Part shown: positions 36,301 to 46,252 of the stretch, one piece after another
Position numbering within the stretch: the stretch's first letter is position 1
How the letters are laid out: each line of letters begins with the position of its first letter
Origin: Antedon mediterranea
Lineage: Eukaryota; Echinodermata; Crinoidea; Comatulida; Antedonidae
NCBI RefSeq assembly: GCF_964355755.1
Contig: NC_092680.1
Coordinates: forward strand, 2,767,001 to 2,831,000
Reading direction: 5' to 3'
DNA: 64,000 nt
The notes under the pieces: generated by a model
Seen by the model: the letters and a program-made list of their open reading frames with translations, nothing else
What the model was told of the DNA's origin: nothing
The model's database searches: none
Translations under genes and position numbers: made by a program

Positions 36301-36912
36301 TTGGGGAAAATTGATAATGAAGAACTATAAACTAGAGGGACTAACATTCAAAATATCGAATCAATCGCTTGCCTCACTTTTCCAAATTTATTATGTTATG
36401 CTTAACAACATTGTGAATGCCGTATTATGAATCATAAATAAATCATATAATATTGATATCCTTCGATAGGCAATAGGTGAGCCGCCACTACTATTAGCTG
36501 GATCAGTCTTTTTTGCCATTAAAGATGCCATCCGTGCTGCAAGACGCGATGCCGGTAAAGAAGAGATATTTAGATTGGACAGTCCAGCAACTGCCGAACG
36601 AATCAGGATGGCATGTGCAGATAGCATTACTGAAAAGGTGAGATCGACTGTTTAGGGAGAGAGAGAGAGAGCCTTTTAGGCTGGTTCCCACTACGCAACT
36701 GATCAGTCAATGTTATACCCGGTTTTGTTAACTCCGAGAACTTGTTACAATTCCTAAGACGACGACAACTCACAACTGGTTTCAGATTCTGAAATACTTT
36801 TTTAAAAACCATATTACCGTACTTTATTAGGTCTAATGCTATTTATTTGTTTTTGTTTCAGTTCCCTCCTGCTTCACCTGGCACCTTCACACCTTTCTTT
36901 ATCAGATCATAA
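18082..36912 (+). CDS. Xanthine dehydrogenase/oxidase, 32 coding exons
   Basis: Oxidises hypoxanthine to xanthine and xanthine to urate, passing electrons from a molybdopterin site through two [2Fe-2S] clusters to FAD. Coding exons: 18082-18132, 18242-18299, 19086-19182, 20001-20109, 20565-20753, 21244-21372, 21977-22060, 22347-22488, 22680-22847, 23247-23323, 23639-23735, 23923-24032, 24534-24712, 25403-25565, 26022-26096, 26369-26486, 27065-27116, 27612-27738, 27952-28071, 29325-29546, 30811-30944, 31243-31417, 32241-32432, 32606-32754, 33172-33253, 33362-33586, 34130-34204, 34686-34738, 34942-35122, 35447-35635, 36470-36637, 36862-36912. They sum to 4041 nt (1346 aa plus TAA); every junction is GT-AG and keeps frame. 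The start is the first ATG before the family's FFCNGRK-like opening. Glu818 (GGAFGGKE) and Arg896 (VMERAMFH) match the bovine Glu802/Arg880 pair that separates this enzyme from aldehyde oxidase. No frameshift or stop; it looks functional. Confidence 0.97.
19818..19900. mobile_element. Fragment of a TA-site (pogo/Tigger-type) transposon end
   Basis: TA followed by CAGTCGACTCCGCCTAAGTC, then two further CG-rich AAGTCGAA words. A CAGT terminus after TA with repeated AAGTCGAA words resembles pogo/Tigger-type transposon ends. Only one end is seen, in XDH intron 3, about 100-180 bases before exon 4, so it would be a truncated relic. Confidence 0.4.
21977..25565 (+). CDS. XDH exons 7-14: FAD-binding domain
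   Basis: Covers the linker to the FAD domain and the domain itself. The FAD pyrophosphate loop AGNTEVG ends exon 8 (Glu285 matches bovine Glu263). [11 protein letters not shown] in exon 10 supplies the aromatic that packs near FAD (Phe359, bovine Phe337), and [16 protein letters not shown] in exon 11 supplies Asp382 (bovine Asp360). FTGYRKN in exon 12 matches the family's PGYRKT. The domain ends with [12 protein letters not shown] and SFFFKFY in exon 14. Introns 7, 9 and 13 each hold a copy of one MITE family. Confidence 0.95.
22084..22290. mobile_element. MITE family A copy 1 (XDH intron 7)
   Basis: A near-palindromic 207-bp element with ends TAAAG...CACTAGCGACGCAACG and CGTTGCGTCGCTAGTGGGAA...CTTTA. 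The interior contains CCTTCCAATAATTGTGTTTG and GCGTGAAATCAAAC, both shared with the copies in introns 9 and 13. Confidence 0.8.
22949..23074. mobile_element. MITE family A copy 2, internally deleted (XDH intron 9)
   Basis: Begins TAAAGCTTGGTTCCCACTAG, shares GAAAATG.CCTTCCAATAATTG and GCGTGAAATCAAAC with copy 1, and closes with a shortened inverted end (TCTAGTGGGACCC...CTTTA). About 80 bp of the interior and right arm are missing. Confidence 0.75.
23466..23570. mobile_element. MITE family B copy 1 (XDH intron 10)
   Basis: Ends AAGCTCTGTTTATCACATTT and GTGTAGACAGAGCTTTA are inverted. Inside are GGACATGATGTCATATCACT and ATATTTGGG, shared with the fuller copy near 39.73 kb. Confidence 0.7.
25170..25374. 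mobile_element. MITE family A copy 3, opposite orientation (XDH intron 13)
   Basis: Reverse-complement relative to copy 1: it opens AGTTCCCACTAGAACGCAACG and closes with GTTGCTAGTGGGAACCAAGCTTTA, 28 bases before exon 14. Contains ATTATTGGAAGGGCAT and GATTTCACGCAGGCG as the inverse of the copy 1 interior. Confidence 0.8.
26022..36912 (+). CDS. XDH exons 15-32: molybdopterin domain
   Basis: Starts after a short linker with [19 protein letters not shown]. Visible cofactor or substrate residues: Gln783 (SSQTL, bovine Gln767), Phe814 and Glu818 (AFGGKE), Arg896 (VMERAM), Arg928 and Phe930 ([10 protein letters not shown]), [16 protein letters not shown] in exon 26, and the catalytic base Glu1278 (AIGEPPLL, bovine Glu1261). 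Two positions differ from the mammalian enzyme: the substrate-stacking Phe1009-Thr1010 pair is Tyr1026-Ser1027 here ([11 protein letters not shown]). The tail ends FFIRS and TAA. A possible ATTAAA poly-A signal lies at 37101-37106. Confidence 0.95.
28197..28696. mobile_element. 500-bp MITE with an internal 85-bp triplication (XDH intron 19)
   Basis: Inverted ends CAAAGAACTTAT...ACACAAGAATCTCC and GGAGATTCTTGTGTTATAAG...TTCTTTG. The interior has three tandem units of about 85 bases (starting near 28331, 28415 and 28501), each with AGTCAATTACTCTA, a C-run, CTAGAG, TATGATTTTGACTTTCTAAT and GCGGGCGCCCTACTC. It is GC-richer than the surrounding intron. Confidence 0.75.
29548..30289. mobile_element. 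MITE family C copy 1, directly at the XDH exon 20 splice donor
   Basis: The element runs from TTTTTAGTCGCGTGC at 29550 to GGCCTTGTTT at 30287, with TA on each side (29548-29549 and 30288-30289). Subterminal GGTCGGT tandem words occur at both ends (about 29588-29612 and 30186-30236). The body (ACGGTGCGCAATAAAAAATT, GCGTAGCGCATGTAACGCAT) matches the copies at 41.07-42.72 kb. Exon 20 ends at 29546, so the GT donor's T is part of the flanking TA. Confidence 0.75.
30327..30422. repeat. 16-bp tandem repeat, 6 copies (XDH intron 20)
   Basis: Six perfect or near-perfect copies of TGTGCCATGTGAAATA. Confidence 0.9.
32477..32543. repeat. Perfect 19-bp-arm palindrome (XDH intron 23)
   Basis: CAGCTTATACGCATGCGTA and its exact reverse complement TACGCATGCGTATAAGCTG are separated by a 29-base loop, starting 45 bases after exon 23. 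Likely a minimal MITE. Confidence 0.8.
33676..33850. repeat. Dispersed repeat D, copy 1 (XDH intron 26)
   Basis: Shares CAAATTACTGAAAA, GTGGGTATCA.T.GCTG and GCAAAAAGCTA with a copy at about 37137-37235, and CAAAACGATAAAGTAAAACAAC...AAAA...GCAACACTA with one at about 45480-45570. No termini identified. Confidence 0.55.
35184..35290. mobile_element. MITE family B, eroded copy (XDH intron 29)
   Basis: One intact end, TAAAGCTCTGTCTACACTAT, followed by diverged family B interior (ACTTTATATGACAAA, GATGTGCCAATTTATGGACA). The other end is not recognisable. Confidence 0.6.
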
Positions 36913-37136
36913 CGGTTTTATTTGGGATTCTATAGTAATACCAGCTTTTATCAAAAGAAGACACTACAACTAATGTATAATAATGGACGAACTTGTATTG
37001 TTTTATTGATGGACTATGTAGTGTATCAAACGACACATTTCCAATTGTATGTATTGTGTATGAAATTGGACAATAACAGTTTTTTGAATTTTGAATTTAG
37101 ATTAAAAAGTTTGTTTTAATTTTATTGTAAAACCAA

Positions 37137-37235
37137 AGGCAAATTACTGAAAAAATGACACAGATGTGGGTATCAGTAGCTGGATCTCAATAGAGATATA
37201 AAAAATAAGCAAAAAGCTATTTTTTTTATTAAATA
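37137..37235. repeat. Dispersed repeat D, copy 2
   Basis: Just downstream of the XDH stop. Shares GGCAAATTACTGAAAA, ATGTGGGTATCAGTAGCTG and AATAAGCAAAAAGCTATTTT with copy 1. Confidence 0.5.
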
Positions 37236-37255
37236 AGTTTCTACTTCAAAACTTA

Positions 37256-37500
37256 ATGTTTATAAAGCCTGGTTTCCATAAAATCGCTACACCGTTTCCA
37301 TTGAAATCGCTACACGCGCAAATGTTGCCGACGCGCATCGGGGAGGTCTCTCCAATTCATCGCAGACAAATCGGCAAAGTTCAACCATGTTCAACTTTGC
37401 CGATTTTGTCGGCGATGAGTCGTATACGCGTGTACCAAAGAATATTTAGCGCTCGCGTACTAGATCCCCGATAAATTCTAACCTCTTCTTATATTGAATT
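37256..37500. repeat. GC-rich hairpin-bearing segment
   Basis: Contains an inverted pair, ACAAATCGGCAAAGTTCAAC and its near complement GTTCAACTTTGCCGATTTTG, centred at about 37387; the pairing extends outward through CATCGC and GCGATG. An earlier direct pair (TTTCCAT followed by AAATCGCTACAC) lies at about 37267 and 37297. Probably a MITE relic; outer ends not clear. Confidence 0.5.
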
Positions 37501-37511
37501 AAGCAATTTTA

Positions 37512-37752
37512 ACGATAAATGTCTAAGCAGAGACCATGTGTAATCTAGTATTAAGTTATCTCTTGGATTAAACTCAGTTGTGTGTTAACTATAAATGTCT
37601 TAGCAGGGGACATGTAACCTGGTAATAGAGTATTAAGTTATCTCTCGGATTAAACTCAGTTGTGTGAACTCTAACTATGAATGTCTGAGCAGGGCCATGT
37701 AATCTGGTAATCTAGTATTAAGTTATCTCTCGGATTAAACTCAGTTGTACAG
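37512..37752. repeat. Tandem repeat of about 80 bp, 3 copies
   Basis: Three units, each with ATGTCT.AGCAG, CATGT.A.CT, AGTATTAAGTTATCTCT and GGATTAAACTCAGTTGT. Confidence 0.85.
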
Positions 37753-38070
37753 GTATGAATAAAATTATAAACCATATGACGTCAATTTCAATAATAACTT
37801 TGTTTTAATTACATCAAACCATCTCACATTCTATATTTTCCAACAATGTAGGCGAAATATTCTTATCTATTGTTCAAAACTTTTTGAAAGATTATTTTAT
37901 GTTATTAATTAAAACTATCAAACCAGAACATTGTTTGTCTTTGTTGACGTACGTCAGCACAAATGACTTCTGTCAATCAATCATCTTCCAGTAATCTAGT
38001 GCAACTGTACATATTTTGAAGTTTATCTGTAAATAAAGAATATTTAGATTTTTTGTTGTTGATAAAGTAT

Positions 38071-38360
38071 ATTAGGGAGGTTTCGCAATCTTATGATAAC
38101 GAAAACGAATACGTCACGCACACATATTTGTTTTTTGGAAGCCAGTAAAAATCTGTTTCGCATGGCAATGAAATATTGAGGGCGCCGTCCAATATATTTG
38201 AGCAAAGCGCAGGTGTTGCTTGGCTGCCTAGGCCTAGTGTAACATGAAAGTGAGTTAGGACTTTAAAAACTAATGTGCAAAATAGATCAAAAACTATACT
38301 CGTTTGTGTGACGTATTCGTTTTCGTTATCGTATTCGTAAGGTTGCGAAACCTCCCTATT
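38071..38360. mobile_element. 286-bp MITE with TA flanks
   Basis: GGGAGGTTTCGCAA at the left and TTGCGAAACCTCCC at the right are inverted, each bordered by TA. The arms continue through GATAACGAAAACGAATACGT and its complement, about 45 bases in all. Ends and TA flank fit a Tc1/mariner-related MITE. Confidence 0.8.
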
Positions 38361-38534
38361 GTTCATCTTGTTTGGAATATTTTGTTTTTTCTTTGTATTT
38401 GTTATTTTATTTTACTAGTAATATTACTAAAAATGACGTCATTGGTCATTTTATGCATACATAAAATCCAGAGAACGTAAAAATCATGGTAGGTAAATCA
38501 CAGGTTTTACAGTAAATAAATATTTGTTATGTTG

Positions 38535-39157
38535 TTAAAGACCCCTTCCCTGCAATTTTGGACGTTTTTTGGAAAATAATACATATATATCACTTTAAAA
38601 ACATTAAACCATGTCATTCCTTGTCTTAAATGTACGTTTTATGGTAAATTATGATAAAAAGTGAGAAACAATGCACTACCTAAGTAGCTCGCGGCGATCG
38701 ACCTCTCGTGGACGGTCTTAGGCCTAGCCTAGCTAGGCTTAGTTTTGTAGGCCTAGCTGGTAAACATCGATATCGTACGCTAGCTATATACCTAGCCTGA
38801 CGTTGTATAGTTGCTGCATTAATTGTCTTTCTATTTTTGCCAGACTCCGTTGATACAAATTGGGGAAAACCCGGTATTTTCGCTGAAAAGTTAGGAGTCT
38901 TCCATTTGTTTTGGCTTCACGATCGATCGAAAAGTGGGCGAATTACAGGTGAAAAACAAAAATATCAATCCGCGTGCAATGCATTTTGGGATTTATAGCG
39001 GGCCGCTATAATTATTAGAATCGATTTATTTTTCACATTTTTAACCGTTTAAAGACGAAAAAAGTTATCGCAATAGGACCATATAGTATTATTTTTACAT
39101 TAAATATAGTTTGTGATCTTAAATTAGATCTAAAAAACGTAGGGAATGGGGCTTTAA
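38535..39157. mobile_element. TTAA-flanked non-autonomous element (piggyBac-like)
   Basis: TTAA lies at both ends (38535-38538 and 39154-39157), followed inward by AGACCCCTTCCCTGC and its diverged inverted match AGCCCCATTCCCTAC. TTAA target duplication is typical of the piggyBac superfamily. No coding capacity in 623 bp. Confidence 0.55.
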
Positions 39158-39215
39158 TCATTGTTAAAAGAGGGATAGGGTGAAGTGTGTTGTGAGACTG
39201 GAACTTACCTCATTT

Positions 39216-40043
<828 letters not shown>

Positions 40044-40079
40044 TTTGATAAATTATATTATTTCAGTTGACCTGTGAAA

Positions 40080-41066
40080 TAAAGCAGAATGTTGAAAATA
40101 TGAAAACAACAAAAATAATGGAGGACACTCAAGCAAAAAAAACCCCCCAAAAATCCATCTTCATCTTGATCTTCTCCACCCTCATGTGCCATAGATATCA
40201 GGCAAAATGAATTTATTTTTTTTCAAACAGAGGTATTATTAATCTTTACTTGTTTGTGTTTGATGATTAGTACATTTTGTGTAACATTATTATTATATTT
40301 TCCTCTTATTAGTACTGGGCCTAGATAAAGAGAACATGTTTTTACTTTTTTTTACTGCATGCCTTCCCTTTACACAATGACTAGGCAAGGCTATGCCTAG
40401 GTAGAGGAGAGGTTTTATTATATAGATTATAGGCCTACGCTAGGTCAAATACCGGCTAGGTAGCTAGCCTACACCCTAGCCTATAGCATAGAGTATATTT
40501 AGGCCTACTAGCCTAGCCTAAAAATGTCACGTGTATTTGGGCTAAAAAGAGCCTCTAATATAATAAATACTATTTTTGGCTAAATATTTAGAATAATTTA
40601 AAGCAATACTGTATTTACCTAAACTGAATCAGGTCTTCTAGGCTATATAATATGGATACTATTACTAGGCCTATGTATTATGAATCGACAAGCCTAGTAG
40701 TAGGCCCTAGGCTAGGGTATTCAGTTGGCCAGAAAGATAATATATGCCGGGCAGGGTCGCTTCCCCGGGCTTCTTCCAACATATATAGGCCTAGCCTAGG
40801 CCTAGCACACCGTTCATGCCAATTATTGCAGCTATTTTTTCAATTAAATAATATTTTTCAGAACTAGACTAATAAATTAAGGACCTATAACAAGAGTATG
40901 GTTTAAACATTCATTATTAAAAAACGAAACAATCAAATTAAATCTTACTAAACGATACAAATTCTCGCGTCGGGGGAACAGTTCACGACACTACTGCGCA
41001 GACTCAACGAAAGGCAAGAAATAAATCTTTTGATGAAAAAGGCTGCAAAAACACCTTCTCATACTT
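40080..41066. other. COX6C upstream region, many AGGCCTA words
   Basis: Contains an unusually dense run of TAGGCCTA/CTAGCCTA words between 40380 and 40810. The open frame at 40652-40867 lies in that run and shows no similarity. The likely first non-coding exon and promoter of COX6C fall here, but I cannot fix the start site. Confidence 0.45.
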
Positions 41067-41765
41067 TATTTTTGGACGCGACTCTATAGTTCACTACGTC
41101 GGTCGGTCTGTCTGTCGGTCTGTCTGTCGGTCTGTCTGTCGATCTGTCGGTCTGTCTGTCGGTCCGGTATCACTATGCGATTTATCGCTTTCTGACCTTA
41201 TCTTGATATCAGTTTAATCTAGCTAAGTCAATTTTTCACAGTATATTCCTTATGGCCAGGAATCGATGTGGTTATGTTTTCACGGTGCGCAATAAAAAAT
41301 TACGCGGTCTACGCACGATTTAACGAAATCACGTTTGTAATCATATCTTCACAACCATGAATCACAATTAAATAAAATTTGGTACTCATAAATTCCAGGG
41401 CAATACAATTACGTGCGTAGCGCATGTAACGCATGCGTGCGTAAGCGCGCTTAACATTTTCAAAATTTATTTTCGATGAAATAAGAGTACGTTTCAGGCA
41501 ATTTTAAGCGTTTACAAAATTGCCATGAGTGCGCACTCTTTTTGCCCGATTTCTGTTTTCTTGACTTACTTTTCAACTCGAAATTACGTTATACGAGCAC
41601 GTCAAAGTGAAAGGCTACGCACGTGTAAATTTAAATAATATAAATGTTTTTAAACATTTCAACATTTTTAAACATGTTCAGTAATTTTGGTCAGTTGGTA
41701 GGTTGGTCGGTCGGTCGGTAAACACTAATGAGCACGCGACTGCAGCCATCTATATGGCCTTGTTT
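41067..41765. mobile_element. MITE family C copy 2
   Basis: Same family as the copy in XDH intron 20: TA then TTTTTGGACGCGACT, a (GGTCTGTCTGTC)n subterminal run, the ACGGTGCGCAATAAAAAATT body, and GCACGCGACTGCAGCC near the inner end GGCCTTGTTT. Confidence 0.75.
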
Positions 41766-41910
41766 CAAAATATGGCCAAAATATAAATTCAATTATTATA
41801 CGTTTTTATTGCTGCTGTATATGATCATATATTGCTTTATGATCATCTTATAGTACCATAGAACCCAGTTATGTCGAAAAATAAAAAGGTCGAAAATTGG
41901 CCATTTTTCG
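41766..41910. repeat. 180-bp family unit between two inverted MITE copies
   Basis: Truncated unit of the family found at 42.72-43.26 kb: CAAAATATGGCCAAAATAT at the left, TATGATCATATATTGCTTTA in the middle, AAAAAGGTCGAAAATTGGCC at the right. It forms the spacer of the inverted MITE pair. Confidence 0.7.
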
Positions 41911-42718
41911 AAACAAGGCCAACAGCCATTAAGTCGCGTGCTACAATGCATAGTGATACCGGACCGACAGACAAACAGACCGACAGACAGACAGACCGAC
42001 AGACAGACCGACATAGTGAACTATACTGACCGAAATTACTGAACATGTTTAAAAATGTTGAAATGTTTAAAAACATTTATATTTTTTAATTTACACGTGC
42101 GTAGCCTGTCACTTTTGACGTGCTCGTATAACGTAATTTCGAGTTGAAAAGTAAGTCAAGAAAACAGAAATCGGGCAAAAAGAGTGCGCAATAACATTTA
42201 ACGCGCAGTGCGCGCGCAAAAATCTGCGCACTCATGGCAAATTTGTAAACGCTTAAAATTGCCTGAAACGTACTCTTATTTCATCGAAAATAAATTTTGA
42301 AAATTTTAGGCGCGCGTACGCATGCGTTACATGCGCTACGCACGTAATTGTATTGCCATATGATGATTTATGCCCTGAAATTTATGAGTACCAAATTTTA
42401 TTTAATTGTGATTCATGGTTGTTAAGATATGATTACAAACGTGATTTCGTTAAATCGTGCGTAGACCGCGTAATTTTTTATTGCGCACCGTGAAATCATA
42501 ACCACATCGATTCCTGGCCATAAGGAATATTCTGTGAAAAATTGATTTAGCTAGATTAAACTGATATCAAGATAAGGTCATAAAGCGATAAAACGCATAG
42601 TGATACCGGACCGACAGACAGACAGACAGACAGACCGACAGACAGACCGACAGACAGACAGACAGACCGACCGACCGACATAGTGAACTATAGAGTCGCT
42701 TCCACGCGACTAAAAATA
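41911..42718. mobile_element. MITE family C copy 3, inverted
   Basis: Reverse-complement orientation of copy 2, from AAACAAGGCC to ACGCGACTAAAAA, followed by TA. (GACAGACC)n runs are present at both subterminal positions (about 41960-42015 and 42605-42675). With copy 2 it makes a 1.65-kb inverted repeat. Confidence 0.75.
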
Positions 42719-43262
42719 GTACAGGGATTTTTTCAAAATATGGCCAAAATATCTAGTTTTCAAAATTCAATTATTATGCGTTTATATTGCTGTATATGAT
42801 CATATATTGCTTTATGATCATCTTATAGTACCATAGAACCCAGTTATGCCGAAAAATAAAGGTCGAAAATTTGCCATTTTTCGAAAAACTCCTGTAGGCC
42901 TACAGGGATTTTTTAGAAAAATGGCCAAAATATCTAGTTTTTAAAATTCTAGTATTATGCGTTTTTATTGCTGCTGTATATGATCATATATTGCTTTATG
43001 ATCATCTTATAGTATCATAGAACCCAATTATGTCGAAAAATAAAAAGGTCGAAAATTGGCAATTTTTCGACAAAATCCCTATACAGGGATTTTTTTCAAA
43101 ATATGGCAAAAATTTCAAGTTTTTAAAATTCAATTATTATACGTTTTTATAGCTGTATATGATCACATATTGCTTTATGATCATCTTATAGTTCAATAGA
43201 ACCCAATTATGTCGAAAAATAAAAAGGCTGAAAATTGGCCATTTTTCGACAAAATCCCTGTA
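42719..43262. repeat. 180-bp inverted-end unit, 3 tandem copies
   Basis: Three units each open with TACAGGGATTTTTT and close with ATTTTTCGA then CCTGTA, so each unit has inverted ends. The shared core is TATGATCATATATTGCTTTA and CATAGAACCCA.TTATG. The family is related to the large array at the right edge of the window. Confidence 0.8.
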
Positions 43263-43913
43263 CTAATCGTTGAATCCAGCGCGAATCATTGTTAGGCATG
43301 CTATAATACAAAACGTTTAAACCATATCATTACTTCGTCAATGTTTTTAAGACAATATTTTCTGCCTAAGTCAGCTGTGTGACTTAGGCAATTAAGGAGA
43401 GCTAACTTATGATCTGCCTAATTCACTGCTTATATCATTATACTGCCCTCTGTACATTATCTGAGTGCTTTTATATATGCTCAGATCGTTTTTTGTGTTT
43501 CTGCCTGTCAGCTGTGTGACTTAGGCAATTAAGAAGAGGGGACTCATGATTTTTTAATTCTTTCTCTTTTATTGCTACTTTCCTTTTCTAAAATCATCAG
43601 TGTTAATTTTAATCTGAAGAGCTGATGCTATTAAATTTTTTGTATATAGATGATATCGACAGCCTCATAACAAAAGTGTCTAAGTCATAATTTGTTTTTT
43701 GTTTTTCTGCCTTACTCACTGCTTATATCAATATACTATATTTTTTGTGTTTCTGCCTAAGTCAGCTGTGTGACTTAGGCATAAGAGTGCATTACAGTTT
43801 TTTTAGAATCCAATGGAGAATGAAGAATGGTCTGTAATGGAAGTACATTTTATGTTGTTCGAGTAGCAAACGCAATACACGTGTTCGTGTAGAAACACGA
43901 GTACATTTTGGTT
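43263..43913. repeat. Region with three copies of a GCCTAAGTCA hairpin
   Basis: GCCTAAGTCAGCTGTGTGACTTAGGC (stem arms GCCTAAGTCA and TGACTTAGGC, six-base loop GCTGTG) or close variants occur near 43366, 43502 and 43755. Otherwise AT-rich, and no gene is seen. Confidence 0.65.
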
Positions 43914-45056
43914 GTTTTTTTCTCCATAGGTAGGCCTATACCTCAATGGTATGGAACAACAGTAGGCCTACATTTTGGTTGTTTTTTTCTCCATAGGTAG
44001 GCCTATACCTCAATGGTATGGAACAACAGTAGGCCTACATTTTGGTTGTTTTTTTCTCCATAGGTAGGCCTATACCTCCATGGTATGGAACAACAGTAGG
44101 CCTACATTTTGGTTGTTTTTTTCTCCATAGGTAGGCCTATACCTCCATGGTATGGAACAACAGTAGGCCTACATTTTGGTTGTTTTTTTCTCCATAGGTA
44201 GGCCTATACCTCCATGGTATGGAACAACAGTAGGCCTACATTTTGGTTGTTTTTTTCTCCATAGGTAGGCCTATACCTCAATGGTATGGAACAACAGTAG
44301 GCCTACATTTTGGTTGTTTTTTTTCTCCATAGGTAGGCCTATACCTCCATGGTATGGAACAACAGTAGGCCTACATTTTGGTTGTTTTTTTCTCCATAGG
44401 TAGGCCTATACCTCCATGGTATGGAACAACAGTAGGCCTACATTTTGGTTGTTTTTTTCTCCATAGGTAGGCCTATACCTCCATGGTATGGAACAACAGT
44501 AGGCCTACATTTTGGTTGTTTTTTTCTCCATAGGTAGGCCTATACCTCAATGGTATGGAACAACAGTAGGCCTACATTTTGGTTGTTTTTTTCTCCATAG
44601 GTAGGCCTATACCTCCATGGTATGGAACAACAGTAGGCCTACATTTTGGTTGTTTTTTTCTCCATAGGTAGGCCTATACCTCCATGGTATGGAACAACAG
44701 TAGGCCTACATTTTGGTTGTTTTTTTCTCCATAGGTAGGCCTATACCTCCATGGTATGGAACAACAGTAGGCCTACATTTTGGTTGTTTTTTTCTCCATA
44801 GGTAGGCCTATACCTCCATGGTATGGAACAACAGTAGGCCTACATTTTGGTTGTTTTTTTCTCCATAGGTAGGCCTATACCTCCATGGTATGGAACAACA
44901 GTAGGCCTACATTTTGGTTGTTTTTTTCTCCATAGGTAGGCCTATACCTCCATGGTATGGAACAACAGTAGGCCTAAATTTTGGTTGTTTTTTTCTCCAT
45001 AGGTAGGCCTATACCTTCATGGTATGGAACAACAGTAGGCCTACATTTTGGTTGTT
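43914..45056. repeat. 67-bp satellite, 17 copies
   Basis: Seventeen units of 67 bases plus a partial unit: CATTTTGGTTGTTTTTTTCT, then CCATAGGTAGGCCTATACCT, then a CAATGGTATGGAACAACAGTAGGCCTA stretch with C/A alternation at one site. One unit has an extra T; nearly all others are identical. Each unit contains two AGGCCT palindromes. Confidence 0.97.
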
Positions 45057-46230
45057 CATAGGAACAGAAGATGTTCGGTGAAACGCACGACTCATATTAA
45101 TTGTTTGTATCATAATCAGCGTGATCAAGTTGAGGTAAATTAAACTTTTTATAATGCAAGACTGACTGATGGAATCAGAGACGCTCAAGCAAGATAGGCA
45201 AAACAAGTCGAATATCAATACATTTTGAACATGTATTTCATTATGTATTTCATTATATATATATTTTTAATGATTTTTGTATTACTCTAATGGTTAATGA
45301 TATAATTCATTGTTGTACAAAGAATTGCAAAGAATGTTTATAAGCCTACATGAAAGTTGTTATGTTGTGTAGGCCTAACACCATTGACGTAGATAACTGC
45401 AAAATCACCAATTGCTGCCCACGTCACGCATTGGTTGACAAATTATGTTGGTGTCAGTTTTTGGAACTACTAAAAACACAAGTGAATAAGCAAAACGCTG
45501 AATCAAAACTATAAAGTAAAACAACAAGAAAAAATTGCACGGCTTCGAGCAACACTAACACTTGAGTGCAAACATATACACATATTATTTTATTTAATGT
45601 AAATAGTAATACTGTAATTATTATAAAGATGTTCTTATAAAATGGCATGGTGTTCGTGTAATCCTACAGAGAGAACACGAAGAAACAAACTACTAATGAT
45701 GCTATAGGTTAATCGAGCTCTCACTCTCTCACAGTAGACAGTTTTTCTTTATATTATCCTAATGTTATGAGCAAGTGATGTAAATTATCTAGATAATCTA
45801 TTCGATTGGATTGAGACCAATAATAATATGCATACCAAACAGATCTACTTTAGGACAGTTATAAGGTGAGTTTAGGCCAATATGCTGATCAGGTTGATAG
45901 TAATACAAACAGGACGATATTAACTACAATCACAATACAAACACGTTCAAAATCAAATGAATATTTTGATCTTCTATTGAAATGTTCAATTACAAGCATT
46001 TGTATAAGCTTGTGTATCACATTAGTCTTAGTCTCAGAGAGCTATTGTTATACTACAGCATTCCCATTTACAAATTATCCGGCTGGGAATTATTTAGTTA
46101 TTATTAATCATTATGAAAGACTCTTCTACTCACGTAGACTTAAACCCCCATTCAAATAAAGACATTTTGCATAATGTTCAGAACTACAATAAGCCTATTG
46201 TTCTTTTTCAATGGGCTTTACTAAGGGTTG
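45057..46230. other. Intergenic; dispersed repeat D copy 3 at about 45480-45570
   Basis: AT-rich. The 97-codon frame at 45866-46159 has a hydrophobic stretch but no recognisable similarity, so it is not called. The repeat copy shares AAACTATAAAGTAAAACAAC and GCAACACTA with the copy in XDH intron 26. Confidence 0.45.
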
Positions 46231-46252
46231 CAATTAAGAAAAAAAGTTTAAA

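Noticed and set aside
18082-36912. Aldehyde oxidase instead of xanthine dehydrogenase
   Set aside because: The Mo site keeps the Glu and Arg pair typical of xanthine dehydrogenase; aldehyde oxidases have other residues at both positions.
43914-45056. CRISPR-like array
   Set aside because: The whole 67-base period is conserved with no variable spacers, and the DNA is eukaryotic.
45866-46159. 97-codon frame upstream of the Penelope-like fragment as the missing RT or a host gene
   Set aside because: No RT motifs and no similarity recognised; composition is like the surrounding AT-rich DNA.
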